Shown here: positions 1 to 8,057 of the stretch, piece by piece
Layout of the letters: each line of letters begins with the position of its first letter
Position numbering within the stretch: the first letter of the stretch is position 1
From: DATJUF01 sp035524095
Lineage (GTDB): Bacteria > Desulfobacterota > Binatia > Binatales > Binataceae
NCBI GenBank assembly: GCA_035524095.1
Contig: DATKPK010000136.1
Span: 1 to 28,333, forward strand
DNA length: 28,333 bases
Reading direction: 5' to 3'
The notes under the pieces: generated by a model
What the model was told of the DNA's origin: nothing
Seen by the model: only the letters and a program-made list of their open reading frames with translations
Database searches by the model: none
Translations under genes and position numbers: made by a program

Positions 1-292
1 CATCGAGCACGCGCTTGAAGTTCTTATCGAGTGGCTCACCCCAACGGTCGACCGGTGAAAGCTCGATCTGATTAGGCGCCGAACGCGTCACCACCTGAGT
101 TCTTTGGAGATAACCCGGAAAGTCGATCGGACCGACCCCGATCGCGAGCCCGGAGTTAGTTGCGTTAGGAGAAGCAACGCTGATAGGCGTCAGCACGAAA
201 TATTTGGCGTAATTCGGCCGTGGCGCCAGCGGAGAGCAACCCGCCAATCCAATGCCGATCGCGAGCGATATCAGTCTGTACTTAATAGCCAT
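1..292 (-). CDS. PqiC-like ABC transport auxiliary lipoprotein (partial, C-terminus outside window)
   Basis: The first 97 codons of a lipoprotein are visible on the minus strand, from ATG at 292 to the window edge. It opens with a short basic-hydrophobic signal peptide and a lipobox (LAGC, Cys19), so it is probably lipidated and anchored in the outer membrane. The segment after it (KYFVLTP, then a GVGPIDFPGYL stretch and QVVTRSAPNQIELSPVDRWGEPL) matches the ABC-type transport auxiliary lipoprotein family (PqiC, formerly DUF330). It starts only 2 nt after the MlaD stop, so it is the last visible gene of the mla operon. In this family the lipoprotein is thought to work with an MCE protein in lipid transfer at the outer membrane. 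The family call is firm; the exact role is inferred from position. Confidence 0.85.
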   Translation of the reverse strand, partial: MAIKYRLISLAIGIGLAGCSPLAPRPNYAKYFVLTPISVASPNATNSGLAIGVGPIDFPGYLQRTQVVTRSAPNQIELSPVDRWGEPLDKNFKRVLD

Positions 293-294
293 TC

Positions 295-1281
295 CTAGTG
301 GGCCTGATCCTGGTCAGGCACATACCTTCCGCGAATCAGGGAAGAAGGATTTTCCTGCAGATAGTCAGTCAGTTCGCCGAGCGATTGCGCCGTATTCGTG
401 AATTCATCCAGCGCTTGATTTAATCGCACAGCGAGGGGCGAATCGGGATCGATTGTCGATTGCAGCTGTACCAGCGTAGTCCGCGTCTGCTTTAGTGTCG
501 TGTTCACTTCGTCGGAATTACGCTGCAGGTGATCAAGCAGAGGATCTATCCTCGCGCCGGTATTATTTACCGTTGTGCGAATCGCGATGACGGTCTGATT
601 AAGATTTCTCGTCGCTTCGTTCAGCCCTGCTAAAGTCGCATGAAGGTCGGGCGAATTCGCTAGACTTTTGATCGAGTTAGCGGCGTCAGTAATCGAAGCG
701 GCCATCGCTTGAAAATCGATCTTATCGAAATCCGCCAGCGCCGCAGTTGCCTTCTCTTGAAAGGCTTCCATGGTCGTAGGCACTGTCGGGATTTCTCGAT
801 ATGGACTGCTGCCCGGGACGAGGACCAGATTAAGTGGAGCGTGGGGATGAAGATCAAGATCCACATAGAGCAGTCCGGTCAACAGGCTCTCTACACTAAG
901 TTGCGCACGCAGTCCGCGCTGGAGCATTTGTTCAAAACCAGCTTGACCAAAAGCTTCACCCGTTCCGCCGCCTCCAGTTACCATCGCGGGGTCCAGTTCA
1001 AGCACCACCGGTAACGGAAACCCCTTGACCTCGGGTTTGATCTGACCTTCGGAAGGCCGAAGCTTGAGTTTGATCGCGGATACGGTGCCGATCTGGACCC
1101 CGCGGAATTTCACCGGGGCGCCGATTCTAAGGCCGTTCAAATCACCTGGAAACATACAGATAAACTTGATCGGCTTTTTGAAGAACTTGCCTGAGCCGGC
1201 CACGACCAGGACTACAACTAGGATGGCAAAGGCCGTCACCACGAACGCACCGATTGCAGTTGGACTGATACGTTTAGCCAT
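295..1281 (-). CDS. mlaD: MlaD/MCE family lipid-binding protein
   Basis: This is a 328-residue MCE protein of the Mla-type lipid ABC transporter. Counted from ATG 1281, a single N-terminal membrane anchor (about residues 6-28) is followed by one MCE domain (about 35-115, with FPGDLNGLRIGAPVKFRGVQIGTV-type sequence). A long helical C-terminal part (about 170-310) carries many Asn/Gln/Thr residues. MCE domains form hexameric rings in the periplasm that bind and pass phospholipids. I chose ATG 1281 because it overlaps the mlaF stop by 8 nt (ATGGCTAA), the usual translational coupling. A GTG at 1314 is an alternative, but the AAGGAGG-like ribosome site lies inside that extension. The single MCE domain with a long tail resembles family members in other Gram-negative bacteria. 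Confidence 0.93.
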   Translation of the reverse strand: MAKRISPTAIGAFVVTAFAILVVVLVVAGSGKFFKKPIKFICMFPGDLNGLRIGAPVKFRGVQIGTVSAIKLKLRPSEGQIKPEVKGFPLPVVLELDPAMVTGGGGTGEAFGQAGFEQMLQRGLRAQLSVESLLTGLLYVDLDLHPHAPLNLVLVPGSSPYREIPTVPTTMEAFQEKATAALADFDKIDFQAMAASITDAANSIKSLANSPDLHATLAGLNEATRNLNQTVIAIRTTVNNTGARIDPLLDHLQRNSDEVNTTLKQTRTTLVQLQSTIDPDSPLAVRLNQALDEFTNTAQSLGELTDYLQENPSSLIRGRYVPDQDQAH

Positions 1282-2083
1282 GACTACCGGCTGAGTCGCC
1301 TCCTTCTTGGCCACGAGTCAAAAATCTGCGCACGCGCAAATCTGTCGAATGGGCCAGCATATCGTGCGGGTCGCCACTTGCGATCTGCGTGCGAGACTCG
1401 GCATCAAGAAACACACTGTTGTTGGCAATCGTGAAGATACTCGCCAGTTCGTGGGTGACGACAACGATCGTCGCGCCAAGATTGTCTCTCAATTCCAAAA
1501 TTAGATCATCGAGCAAGCGCGAACTGATAGGATCAAGGCCGGCTGACGGTTCGTCAAAGAACAGAACTTCGGGATCGAGCGCCATCGCACGCGCCAGACC
1601 GGCGCGCTTCTGCATCCCGCCGCTGATCTCACTAGGATAGAAATCCTCAAAGCCTTTGAGTCCGACTAGTGAAAGCTTGAGCGCGGCAACTTCGCGAATC
1701 TGCCCCGGCGTGAGATCGGTGAACTCGCCCAGCGGCAATCCCACGTTCTCCGCTAGAGTCATTGAGCTCCACAGCGCGCCACTTTGATAAAGCACGCCGA
1801 ACCGCCGCAGCAGCCTCTCTCGAACTTCGGGTCCCGCTTTTGTGAAGTTTACGTCTCCGTAGATAATTTCTCCGGTGGCTGGGTCCTTGAGTCCAATTAG
1901 GTGACGTAACAAAGTGCTTTTGCCGCATCCGCTGCCGCCCATGATGATAAAGATATCGCCACGGCGAACTACGAAATTCAGCCCACTCATCAGCACGAAG
2001 CTGCCGTAAGCCATCGTGACATTGCGCACGATGATTTGAGCGTCGTTTGTCGAGGGCTCTTGATTGGTGGCATCAGGTGTCAT
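1274..2083 (-). CDS. mlaF: MlaF-like ABC transporter ATP-binding protein
   Basis: This 269-residue ATPase powers the lipid transporter encoded here. Numbered from ATG 2083, it shows Walker A GGSGCGKST (49-57), signature ISGGMQKR (153-160), Walker B ending FFDEPSAG with Asp177/Glu178, and the H-loop His211 (VVTHE). The GGMQKR signature and the SGALWSSMTLAENV segment after the Q-loop are typical of MlaF rather than of sugar or amino-acid importers. An upstream in-frame start at 2134 would overlap the permease gene by 38 nt. ATG 2083 leaves a 13-nt gap and is preferred. The 3' end overlaps mlaD by 8 nt. The protein acts on the cytoplasmic face of the inner membrane with MlaE. Confidence 0.95.
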   Translation of the reverse strand: MTPDATNQEPSTNDAQIIVRNVTMAYGSFVLMSGLNFVVRRGDIFIIMGGSGCGKSTLLRHLIGLKDPATGEIIYGDVNFTKAGPEVRERLLRRFGVLYQSGALWSSMTLAENVGLPLGEFTDLTPGQIREVAALKLSLVGLKGFEDFYPSEISGGMQKRAGLARAMALDPEVLFFDEPSAGLDPISSRLLDDLILELRDNLGATIVVVTHELASIFTIANNSVFLDAESRTQIASGDPHDMLAHSTDLRVRRFLTRGQEGGDSAGSHG

Positions 2084-2096
2084 GACGGTCCCTGGC

Positions 2097-3308
2097 TTAG
2101 ATGCCGAGGAAATTGAAGACCACTGCAAAGACACCGCAGGCTACCACGACCATTACTATCGACATCACGACCGCGCGCGTCGCGGCGTCGCCCACTGCCG
2201 ACGAACTGTTACCACATTGAAACCCGCGCAAACATCCGGCGATCGCGATTAAGGCGCCATACACAGTCGCTTTAATCATGCCCCCGAACAGGTTGACCAG
2301 CGTCAAGGTCGAGATAGTTTCCCGTACATAGTTGGTGACCGAAAGATCGAGCATCCCGACGCCTACAAACATTCCGCCGAGAATACCGACCAAATCCGCA
2401 AACACGCACAACAGCGGCATCATGAGAATCAGTGCGAGCGTGCGCGGCAGCACGAGAAATTCGAGCGGCGAGATGCCCATCGTGGTCAGCGCGTCGATCT
2501 CCTGCGTGACTTTCATCGTGCCCAATTTCGCAGCGAATGCAGCACCGGTGCGGCCCGACATGATAATTGCGGTCATCATGGCGCCCATGTCGCGTACCAT
2601 GCCGATACCTACTAGATCAGCGACGTAGATCGAAGCGCCAAACTGCGAGAGTTGCACGGCGCCCATAAAGGCCAGAATGACGCCCACTAGAAAAGCGATC
2701 AGGCTGACGATGCCAACGGCGTCGGCCCCGCACTGCTCGATCGCCTCCATTAGGTCGATCTTACGGTAACGCGCTTTGCCCCGTACGAATTTGCCCAAGG
2801 CTACGGTCAGTTCACCGACAAATCCCAAAAACTCGCTGATAGCCAGACCGGAGCTGATACTGGCGTTGCCTACACGGGCTAGAAACGAGACCTTCAGGCC
2901 AGCACTGCGCGCCCCTTTCTTCTCGGGAACAGCCTCTGCTAATTCGACTAGACGGCGCAGTCCGTGGGGCAGTCCTTCGCGATCTTCCGCGATGCCGCGT
3001 GTGCGGCAAATTTCAGACGCCTGCGTGAGAAAAGAGATCAGGCCACTGTCCCAGTGAGTCAGTTGCGCAGTGTCGAAAGAAAGCCGTCGCGGCGGCGTGC
3101 CCGAGCTCAGCTCTTTCGAAAGTACCGAAGCGGATGGCACGTCTTTACCGAGATGCCATGGGCCTGCCAGCCCGACGATGAGCGTTCCATCGGCGCGGCG
3201 AAAGGAGACCGTTCCTTGCCTCGCGATTGCCTGAGAATTTACCGCCATTAATTCAGTGTTCGCTCGGCCGCGACGCCGCAGCAACTGCATCATGGCAAGC
3301 ATGGCCAT
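2097..3308 (-). CDS. mlaE: MlaE-like lipid ABC permease with N-terminal STAS (MlaB-like) domain
   Basis: This 403-residue protein is the membrane component of the Mla-type transporter. Residues about 35-125 look like a STAS domain (strand-rich start, then LSFDTAQLTHWDSGLISFLTQA), equivalent to a fused MlaB. Residues about 145-403 are a MlaE permease with the hallmark MSGRTGAAFAAKLGTMKVTQEIDAL and five or so hydrophobic segments. E. coli makes MlaB as a separate protein, so this fused form supplies both parts in one chain. It is the first gene of the mla operon, and mlaF follows after 13 nt. The start is uncertain: ATG 3308 has no clear ribosome site, and internal Met codons exist down to 3248. 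Neither change affects the domains. Confidence 0.93.
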   Translation of the reverse strand: MAMLAMMQLLRRRGRANTELMAVNSQAIARQGTVSFRRADGTLIVGLAGPWHLGKDVPSASVLSKELSSGTPPRRLSFDTAQLTHWDSGLISFLTQASEICRTRGIAEDREGLPHGLRRLVELAEAVPEKKGARSAGLKVSFLARVGNASISSGLAISEFLGFVGELTVALGKFVRGKARYRKIDLMEAIEQCGADAVGIVSLIAFLVGVILAFMGAVQLSQFGASIYVADLVGIGMVRDMGAMMTAIIMSGRTGAAFAAKLGTMKVTQEIDALTTMGISPLEFLVLPRTLALILMMPLLCVFADLVGILGGMFVGVGMLDLSVTNYVRETISTLTLVNLFGGMIKATVYGALIAIAGCLRGFQCGNSSSAVGDAATRAVVMSIVMVVVACGVFAVVFNFLGI

Positions 3309-3377
3309 GCCGAGGGAATTGGACTTTGGTCTTATATCGATGAGGCAGAGTGGAACGCCGTTATTGCTGCTGCACCA

Positions 3378-4076
3378 TCAGACCGTCGAGCGGCCGTTCT
3401 GCCGTCTGGAGCGCTCCAAGTCAAGAGGTAACTTACCTTTCGCCGCGTCGAAGTTCGAATCTGACGGGCGAATTCCGAGACGTTCAGCCATTACGACGAG
3501 ATCGGCTAATGACTCGGCCTTCATTTTGCGCATCACGCGGCCCCGATGTTCTTTGACCGTCTTCTCAGTAACCGAAAGCTCTGCGCCCACTTGCTTATTC
3601 AGCAGACCAGCGGACACCAACGCGAAAACTTCACGCTCGCGCAGCGTCAATTGTTGGTAACGTATTTTTAACTGATCGAGCGCCATCGTTTCCGCCTTTC
3701 GTTCATTGCTGCGTGCGATCGCACGGTTGATGGCGTCGAGCAAAACGGTGCCCTTGATTGGCTTCTCCAGAAAATCGACAGCTCCGGCCTTCATCGCGCT
3801 GACCGTTGCCGGTATATCCCCGTGTCCGGTAATAAAAACCATCGATAGATAAGGGACTTTACAACTTAGAGCTTCCTGGAGTTGCAGACCGTTTAAGACC
3901 GGCATCCGCAGATCTGATACCACGCACGAGGCGTCTTGAGTTTTGGGACTCTCTAGAAACTCCGTGGCGGAGGCGAATCCTTTGACTTCGTGGCCGACAG
4001 AAGCGATTAGGCGGGCGAGAGATTCGCGAATCGATTCATCGTCGTCGATTATCGCGACCAGCGCTTTTTCGCTCAT
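3378..4076 (-). CDS. FixJ/NodW-type response regulator (receiver + LuxR HTH)
   Basis: This 232-residue transcriptional regulator has a receiver domain (1-120: acidic pocket Asp11-13, phosphoacceptor Asp55 in SDLRMP, Lys105 in LEKPI) and a LuxR/FixJ-type helix-turn-helix (about 142-195, LTLREREVFALVSAG and KTVKEHRGRVMRKM). It is encoded 12 nt after the histidine kinase, so the pair is almost certainly a two-component system. About 35 extra residues follow the HTH. The mlaE start lies 69 nt downstream on the same strand, so the regulator may be cotranscribed with, or regulate, the lipid transport operon; that link is inference. The start ATG 4076 has only a weak AAAGAA ribosome site. Confidence 0.93.
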   Translation of the reverse strand: MSEKALVAIIDDDESIRESLARLIASVGHEVKGFASATEFLESPKTQDASCVVSDLRMPVLNGLQLQEALSCKVPYLSMVFITGHGDIPATVSAMKAGAVDFLEKPIKGTVLLDAINRAIARSNERKAETMALDQLKIRYQQLTLREREVFALVSAGLLNKQVGAELSVTEKTVKEHRGRVMRKMKAESLADLVVMAERLGIRPSDSNFDAAKGKLPLDLERSRRQNGRSTV

Positions 4077-4088
4077 CTGTTCTTTAAG

Positions 4089-5432
4089 TCAACTTTCGCT
4101 TGGCAACCCAAGATCTGCCGCCGAAGGTAGCTTGATCGCGAAAGTTGTACCACGATCCGGATTGGGTGAAAACGACAAGCGGCCGCCATGAGCTTCGACA
4201 ATCGATTTCGCGATCGCCAGCCCCATGCCCATCCCGTGTGATTTGGTCGTAAAAAAGGCGTCGAAGATCATTGGCGCGGCCTCAGGCAGTATCCCGTGAC
4301 CTGAGTCGCACACGAGTATCGCAATCTCCGCTTCAGTAAGAGCAGCCGTTATCTGAACTTCGCGTGGGCCCCTCTTTTCCCCAACCGCGTCGAAGGCATT
4401 TAGAATCAAGTTGATGATAGCCTGCTGCAGTTGAACCCGCTCGGCAATCACCGGCGGCAGAGGGCCTTTCACAACCGTGCTAAAGTTGATGTCTCGGGAC
4501 GATGCTTCACCTTGAACTATTCGGCTGGTTTCAGCCAGCAATGCAGGCAGATCGACAGCAGACTTGCTCAGACCATCGCGGCGAAACAAGGTTCGCAAGC
4601 GCTTTATCGCCTCGCTGGCCCGGTTATCGTCTTCGATTATATCCTTGATTCCTGATTTCACTTCTTCAAGATCGGGTCCGTCCGATGCGAGCATATTCTG
4701 GAGCGCCTCGGCGTTACTCAAAATCGCGGCGAGCGGCTGATTGAGCTCATGGGCTATCGAGGCTGCCAACTCACCCATCGTCGTAACGCGGGACACATAG
4801 GTTAACTCGCTCTGCAACCTTATTATCTCGGTCACGGCGCGCTTGCGCTCGAGTGCATAGCCGAAAATCTGCGCCACTGTTTGCAGGCGGCGGACAAGCT
4901 TCGGCGGCCAGTTCCGTTCCCTGTACAGCAATCCAAAGCCAACGGCGCCGAAAACAGTCCCGTCGATCTTGATCGGAACCATCACGTTGGATTTGGGGCC
5001 GTGTTTTAGGAAACTCTCTCGATCAATCGCCGCTTCAGGAGGCAGCATATCGGGACTCTGCATGACCACAGTCTCGCCCGCCAGCATCTTTTGTTTGGTC
5101 CAGGGAAGGAGTCTGTTCGCATCGAGCGAGTTACCGATGATCCGGTCGGCATCTCGTGCCCAGCCGTGAGTAAAAACCGCGCTTTTGGTCATTGGATCGA
5201 TCTCGGCGATCGTACAGCGATCAAGGCCGAGCGCGATCACTATCCGTTTGAGCCATCGGTTGATTCCCGCATCAATTTTGTCGGAGGTAATACGGACGAA
5301 GGCCCCGGCCAGACGGACCACGAGCGTCTCGAAACGGCGTGATTCGTCCGCCAAGCCGCGCGCCGTGCCGATCGAAACCGGCACAGTGATTCTGCTCTCT
5401 TGGGGTGGAATCCCTGACACAGAGACGACCAT
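4089..5432 (-). CDS. GAF-domain sensor histidine kinase, FixL/NtrB-like
   Basis: This 447-residue kinase has no visible membrane segment, so it should be cytoplasmic. A GAF-like sensory domain spans about 35-195 (LKRIVIALGLDRCTIAEID to VMVPIKIDGTVFGAVGFG). The HisKA H-box follows at AHELNQPLAAI, with phosphorylated His228. The ATPase domain then shows the N-box (QQAIINLILNAFDAVGE), G1 (VCDSGHGI) and F/G2 (FDAFFTTKSHGMGMGLAI) motifs. Kinases of this HPK4-like type normally pair with FixJ-like regulators, and one starts 12 nt downstream. The GAF domain has no obvious haem or metal ligand pattern, so the signal is unknown. ATG 5432 is the only good start. Confidence 0.93.
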   Translation of the reverse strand: MVVSVSGIPPQESRITVPVSIGTARGLADESRRFETLVVRLAGAFVRITSDKIDAGINRWLKRIVIALGLDRCTIAEIDPMTKSAVFTHGWARDADRIIGNSLDANRLLPWTKQKMLAGETVVMQSPDMLPPEAAIDRESFLKHGPKSNVMVPIKIDGTVFGAVGFGLLYRERNWPPKLVRRLQTVAQIFGYALERKRAVTEIIRLQSELTYVSRVTTMGELAASIAHELNQPLAAILSNAEALQNMLASDGPDLEEVKSGIKDIIEDDNRASEAIKRLRTLFRRDGLSKSAVDLPALLAETSRIVQGEASSRDINFSTVVKGPLPPVIAERVQLQQAIINLILNAFDAVGEKRGPREVQITAALTEAEIAILVCDSGHGILPEAAPMIFDAFFTTKSHGMGMGLAIAKSIVEAHGGRLSFSPNPDRGTTFAIKLPSAADLGLPSES

Positions 5433-5546
5433 AGCTGGCTCTCGGTCGCGTTGCCAGAAGTCCCGAAGGGCATCCTGGGCTTTCCTCGCACGATTTCCTA
5501 ACCCTGCGGCTGCGCTTATATCGCCGCAGGAGCTTTATGGCCGACC

Positions 5547-5921
5547 CTAAGCTATTGCGAGTGCTTTCTTGATCGCTTCGAGTAGTGCCTCGCGGCTGAA
5601 CGGTTTGATCAGGACTGTAACGGCTTTTATTCGGGAGATCCTAATGAGGGTGCCGTCATCGTTATGGCCGGTAATCATTATAACCGGCAGTCGGCATCCC
5701 GAGGCGGCAAGAGCTTCGTAGAGTTCGACCCCACTCATTTCCGGAAGGTGAACGTCAAACACCATGCAGGCATTGGAGTCCGGGATAGAGACAGCCTGCA
5801 ACTCGCTGGGGCGGCTGTACGCCCAAACATCGTAGCCACAAGTGACCATCAATCTACGCAACGCGCGAAGAACTGAAAGGTCATCCTCGACCAGAATGAC
5901 GGCCGGCTTGCTTTCGGCCAA
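5547..5921 (-). CDS. Stand-alone response regulator receiver protein (TTG start)
   Basis: This 124-residue protein is a single receiver domain with no output domain. It has acidic residues Asp13/14 (VEDD), phosphoacceptor Asp56 in VFDVHLP, a Thr in MITGH and Lys105 in LIKPF. It reads as a CheY/DivK-type phosphate shuttle or sink. It precedes the kinase gene by 114 nt on the same strand and probably competes for, or relays, phosphate from that kinase. The reading starts at TTG 5921 (no ATG nearby); an AGGAGAAGGAT ribosome site stands immediately upstream, which supports it. The window 5948-5974 in its leader is a perfect inverted repeat. Confidence 0.9.
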   Translation of the reverse strand: MAESKPAVILVEDDLSVLRALRRLMVTCGYDVWAYSRPSELQAVSIPDSNACMVFDVHLPEMSGVELYEALAASGCRLPVIMITGHNDDGTLIRISRIKAVTVLIKPFSREALLEAIKKALAIA

Positions 5922-5947
5922 ATCCTTCTCCTGGTGGCCAACTAGGC

Positions 5948-5974
5948 AAGCAGGCGGGACTGTCTTGCCTGCTT
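5948..5974. repeat. Inverted repeat in leader of receiver gene
   Basis: AAGCAGGC (5948-5955) and GCCTGCTT (5967-5974) form a perfect 8-bp inverted repeat with an 11-nt loop, about 27 nt upstream of the TTG start of the receiver gene. It could be an RNA hairpin in the leader or an operator. No T-run follows on either strand, so it is not an obvious terminator. Confidence 0.5.
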
Positions 5975-6001
5975 CACAATGGCGTGCGACGAGAGGAACT
6001 A

Positions 6002-6139
6002 AAATCGGACCTTAGTCCTAGTCACATCAAGAACAAGCCTGATCCAATTGGAGAGGGCCTTTCGGACGACCCGCCCAATACCCCTTTGATCAGCCTGCAT
6101 CTTTGATAGTGGTTTCCGCCTTGGACTAAAGTCGGATTT
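6002..6139. promoter_or_regulatory. Paired GGAC-N4-GTC(C/G) palindromes, possible operator pair
   Basis: Two operator-like sites lie in the 285-nt divergent gap between the receiver gene (minus) and the glycine-zipper gene (plus). Site 1 is GGACCTTAGTCC at 6007-6018, a perfect palindrome with a 4-nt centre. Site 2 is GGACTAAAGTCG at 6123-6134. Each sits in a longer arm (6002-6018 and 6123-6139), and the two arms are inverted copies of each other with 2 mismatches in 17. This suggests a dimeric regulator binding twice. The FixJ-like regulator encoded nearby is a candidate, but that is only inference from position. Confidence 0.45.
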
Positions 6140-6206
6140 ACGCGCTCGCTGAGGCGAAGGATATTCGCGGTCGCTACCAGCAAGAAATATCGGGGAGCAA
6201 CCGTCT

Positions 6207-6740
6207 ATGAAGCCTGGATATTTTGAAGTTCTTCAGCAGCCAAAAGCCTTCGGATTGGCGTTCGTTTTGATGCTGGCTACGATTGCACTACTTGCGGGAA
6301 CATCGCTCGCGCAGAATGGTGGCCTTTACGTCTACCCAGCAAAAGGGCAGAGCCAGGAGCAGCAGAACAAGGACCGCTATGAGTGCCATTCTTGGGCAGT
6401 CAAGCAAACCGGCGTCGACCCATCCAGGCCGGAAACGTTAACGTCGAATACTCCTGCCTCACAACAATACCAATCATCTAAGCCACACGTCCTGCAGGGC
6501 GCAGGGCGTGGCGCTGCGATGGGTGCGGTCGGCGGTGCTATAGCAGGTGATGCCGGCAAAGGCGCTGCCGCAGGCGCCGCGATAGGCGGTCTCGGTGGCG
6601 CCTTCCGCCGCCGTGATGAAAGGAGGCAACAAGCGGCGCAGCAACAGGTTAACGCTCAGGCCGCACAGCAAAACAAAATGATTTCGTATAATCGAGCGAT
6701 GGCGGCCTGCCTCCAAGGGCGAGGCTACACCGTCAACTAG
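6207..6740 (+). CDS. Secreted glycine-zipper (YMGG-like) envelope protein
   Basis: This 177-residue exported protein has an N-terminal signal peptide with a hydrophobic stretch (about 14-33) and likely cleavage near SLAQ-N. A variable middle contains one Cys (Tyr-Glu-Cys-His). A glycine-zipper follows at about 97-132, with Gly/Ala repeats GRGAAMGAVGGAIAG and GKGAAAGAAIGGLGG, and then a Gln-rich basic segment. The end, YNRAMAACLQGRGYTV, is a conserved-looking tail seen in YMGG-like glycine-zipper proteins. Such zippers insert in or span membranes; the physiological role is unknown. A GGGGAG ribosome site lies 10 nt before ATG 6207. The paired palindromes at 6002-6139 lie just upstream and may control it. 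Confidence 0.85.
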   Translation: MKPGYFEVLQQPKAFGLAFVLMLATIALLAGTSLAQNGGLYVYPAKGQSQEQQNKDRYECHSWAVKQTGVDPSRPETLTSNTPASQQYQSSKPHVLQGAGRGAAMGAVGGAIAGDAGKGAAAGAAIGGLGGAFRRRDERRQQAAQQQVNAQAAQQNKMISYNRAMAACLQGRGYTVN

Positions 6741-6850
6741 ATTCCCGGCTGCAGTCTTCCTTTCGGATGATTTTGTGGGTCGAATTCTGTCATATTCGGA
6801 AGCGCCACAGGCAATACGAACGGCAAGAGTAATCCAAAAGGTTTCACAAA

Positions 6851-7936
6851 ATGAAAGCTGCGATTTGGCGAGAAATTGGTCAGCCTCTGACTATCGAAGA
6901 AATCGAAATCGACCAACCCGGACCGCATGAGGTGCTGGTGCGAACGGTCGCGGCAGGTGTGTGTCATAGCGACCTCCACGTTATGCACGGCTCGATTCCG
7001 ACCCGGCCACCGGCAGTGCTCGGCCATGAACCAGCGGGAATCGTTGAGGCGGTGGGCAGCGCGGTCACAACCGTCAAGCCTGGCGACCATATCATCGCCT
7101 GTACTTCTATTTACTGCGGTACGTGCCAGCAATGCCTGCTGGGACGTCCGCATTTATGCGTCGGACGCGCCGATTGTCAGCGTGGGCGCGGTGAAAAGCC
7201 ACGGCTCGCGCAGAAAGGCTCGCCCCTGAATCAGTTTGCCGATCTGGGAGCATTCGCGGAACAAATGCTCCTTCACGAGCGCGCGGTGTTGAAGATCGGC
7301 GATGACATTCCGCTGGATCGCGCCGCTCTTCTCGGATGTGCGGTGACGACCGGGGTCGGCGCGGCTCTGAACACCGCGCAAGTGGCGCCGGGTTCGACTG
7401 TCGCGGTCTTCGGCGCAGGCGGCGTCGGAATCTCAGTGATTCAAGGTGCGCGGATTGCTGGTGCGCGGCAGATTATCGCCGTCGATATTCGCGACAACAA
7501 ACTTGAAATCGCCAAGCACTTCGGCGCGACTGAAGCGATCAACGGTTCAAGTACCGACGCAGTCCGCGAGATTAAGCGTCTCAGTAACGGCGGCGTCGAA
7601 TATTCATTCGACGCGATCGGTAACGTCGCAGTTCTCGAACAATGCGTCTATTGCCTCGCGCCGCGCGGCCTCGCGACATTGGTCGGGGCGATTCCGCCCG
7701 ACCAAAAAGTCGAATTCAAGTCCGGTCATCTCTTCGTCGAGAAACGCGTGCAAGGATGCTACATGGGTTCGAACCGTTTCCCTCTCGACATGCCCAAGTA
7801 TCTCGACCTTTATCGGCAAGGGCGGTTGAATCTTGACGACATGATCAGCCGTCGCGAGCCACTCGAACAGGTAAACGAGGCGTTCCGTGCGATGGAGGCC
7901 GGCGAAGTGACCCGCACAGTGCTGACGTTCGCCTGA
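6851..7936 (+). CDS. Zinc-dependent alcohol dehydrogenase (MDR family)
   Basis: This 361-residue medium-chain NAD(P)-dependent dehydrogenase oxidises alcohols to aldehydes or the reverse. The catalytic zinc ligands are Cys38 (GVCHSD), His59-Glu60 (GHEPAG) and Cys163. The structural zinc site is Cys89, Cys92, Cys95 and Cys103. The Rossmann motif GAGGVG is at 188-193, followed by an acidic residue in AVDI, which favours NAD. Its length and the QRGRGEKPRL insertion resemble class III-like or NDMA-type alcohol dehydrogenases. Substrate cannot be read from sequence. The start ATG 6851 has an AAAAGG site 9 nt upstream. It is convergent with the monooxygenase gene and ends before a strong hairpin at 8010-8041. 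Confidence 0.92.
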   Translation: MKAAIWREIGQPLTIEEIEIDQPGPHEVLVRTVAAGVCHSDLHVMHGSIPTRPPAVLGHEPAGIVEAVGSAVTTVKPGDHIIACTSIYCGTCQQCLLGRPHLCVGRADCQRGRGEKPRLAQKGSPLNQFADLGAFAEQMLLHERAVLKIGDDIPLDRAALLGCAVTTGVGAALNTAQVAPGSTVAVFGAGGVGISVIQGARIAGARQIIAVDIRDNKLEIAKHFGATEAINGSSTDAVREIKRLSNGGVEYSFDAIGNVAVLEQCVYCLAPRGLATLVGAIPPDQKVEFKSGHLFVEKRVQGCYMGSNRFPLDMPKYLDLYRQGRLNLDDMISRREPLEQVNEAFRAMEAGEVTRTVLTFA

Positions 7937-8009
7937 TCCCGCATTGATTAAGCCCCGACGCGGTGGTTGCGAATATATCCGCAGCTACTGCCTCCTCAGG
8001 TTCACTTTA

Positions 8010-8041
8010 GGGCGGGGTGCGGTCCGGAGCGGACCCCGCCC
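8010..8041. terminator. Probable bidirectional terminator hairpin
   Basis: GGGCGGGGT (8010-8018) pairs perfectly with ACCCCGCCC (8033-8041) around a 14-nt loop. It stands between the convergent dehydrogenase and luciferase-like genes. A weak T-rich run (TTCTCGATT) follows on the plus strand and TAAAGT on the minus strand, so it could stop transcription from both sides. Confidence 0.65.
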
Positions 8042-8057
8042 TTCTCGATTCTACTCC

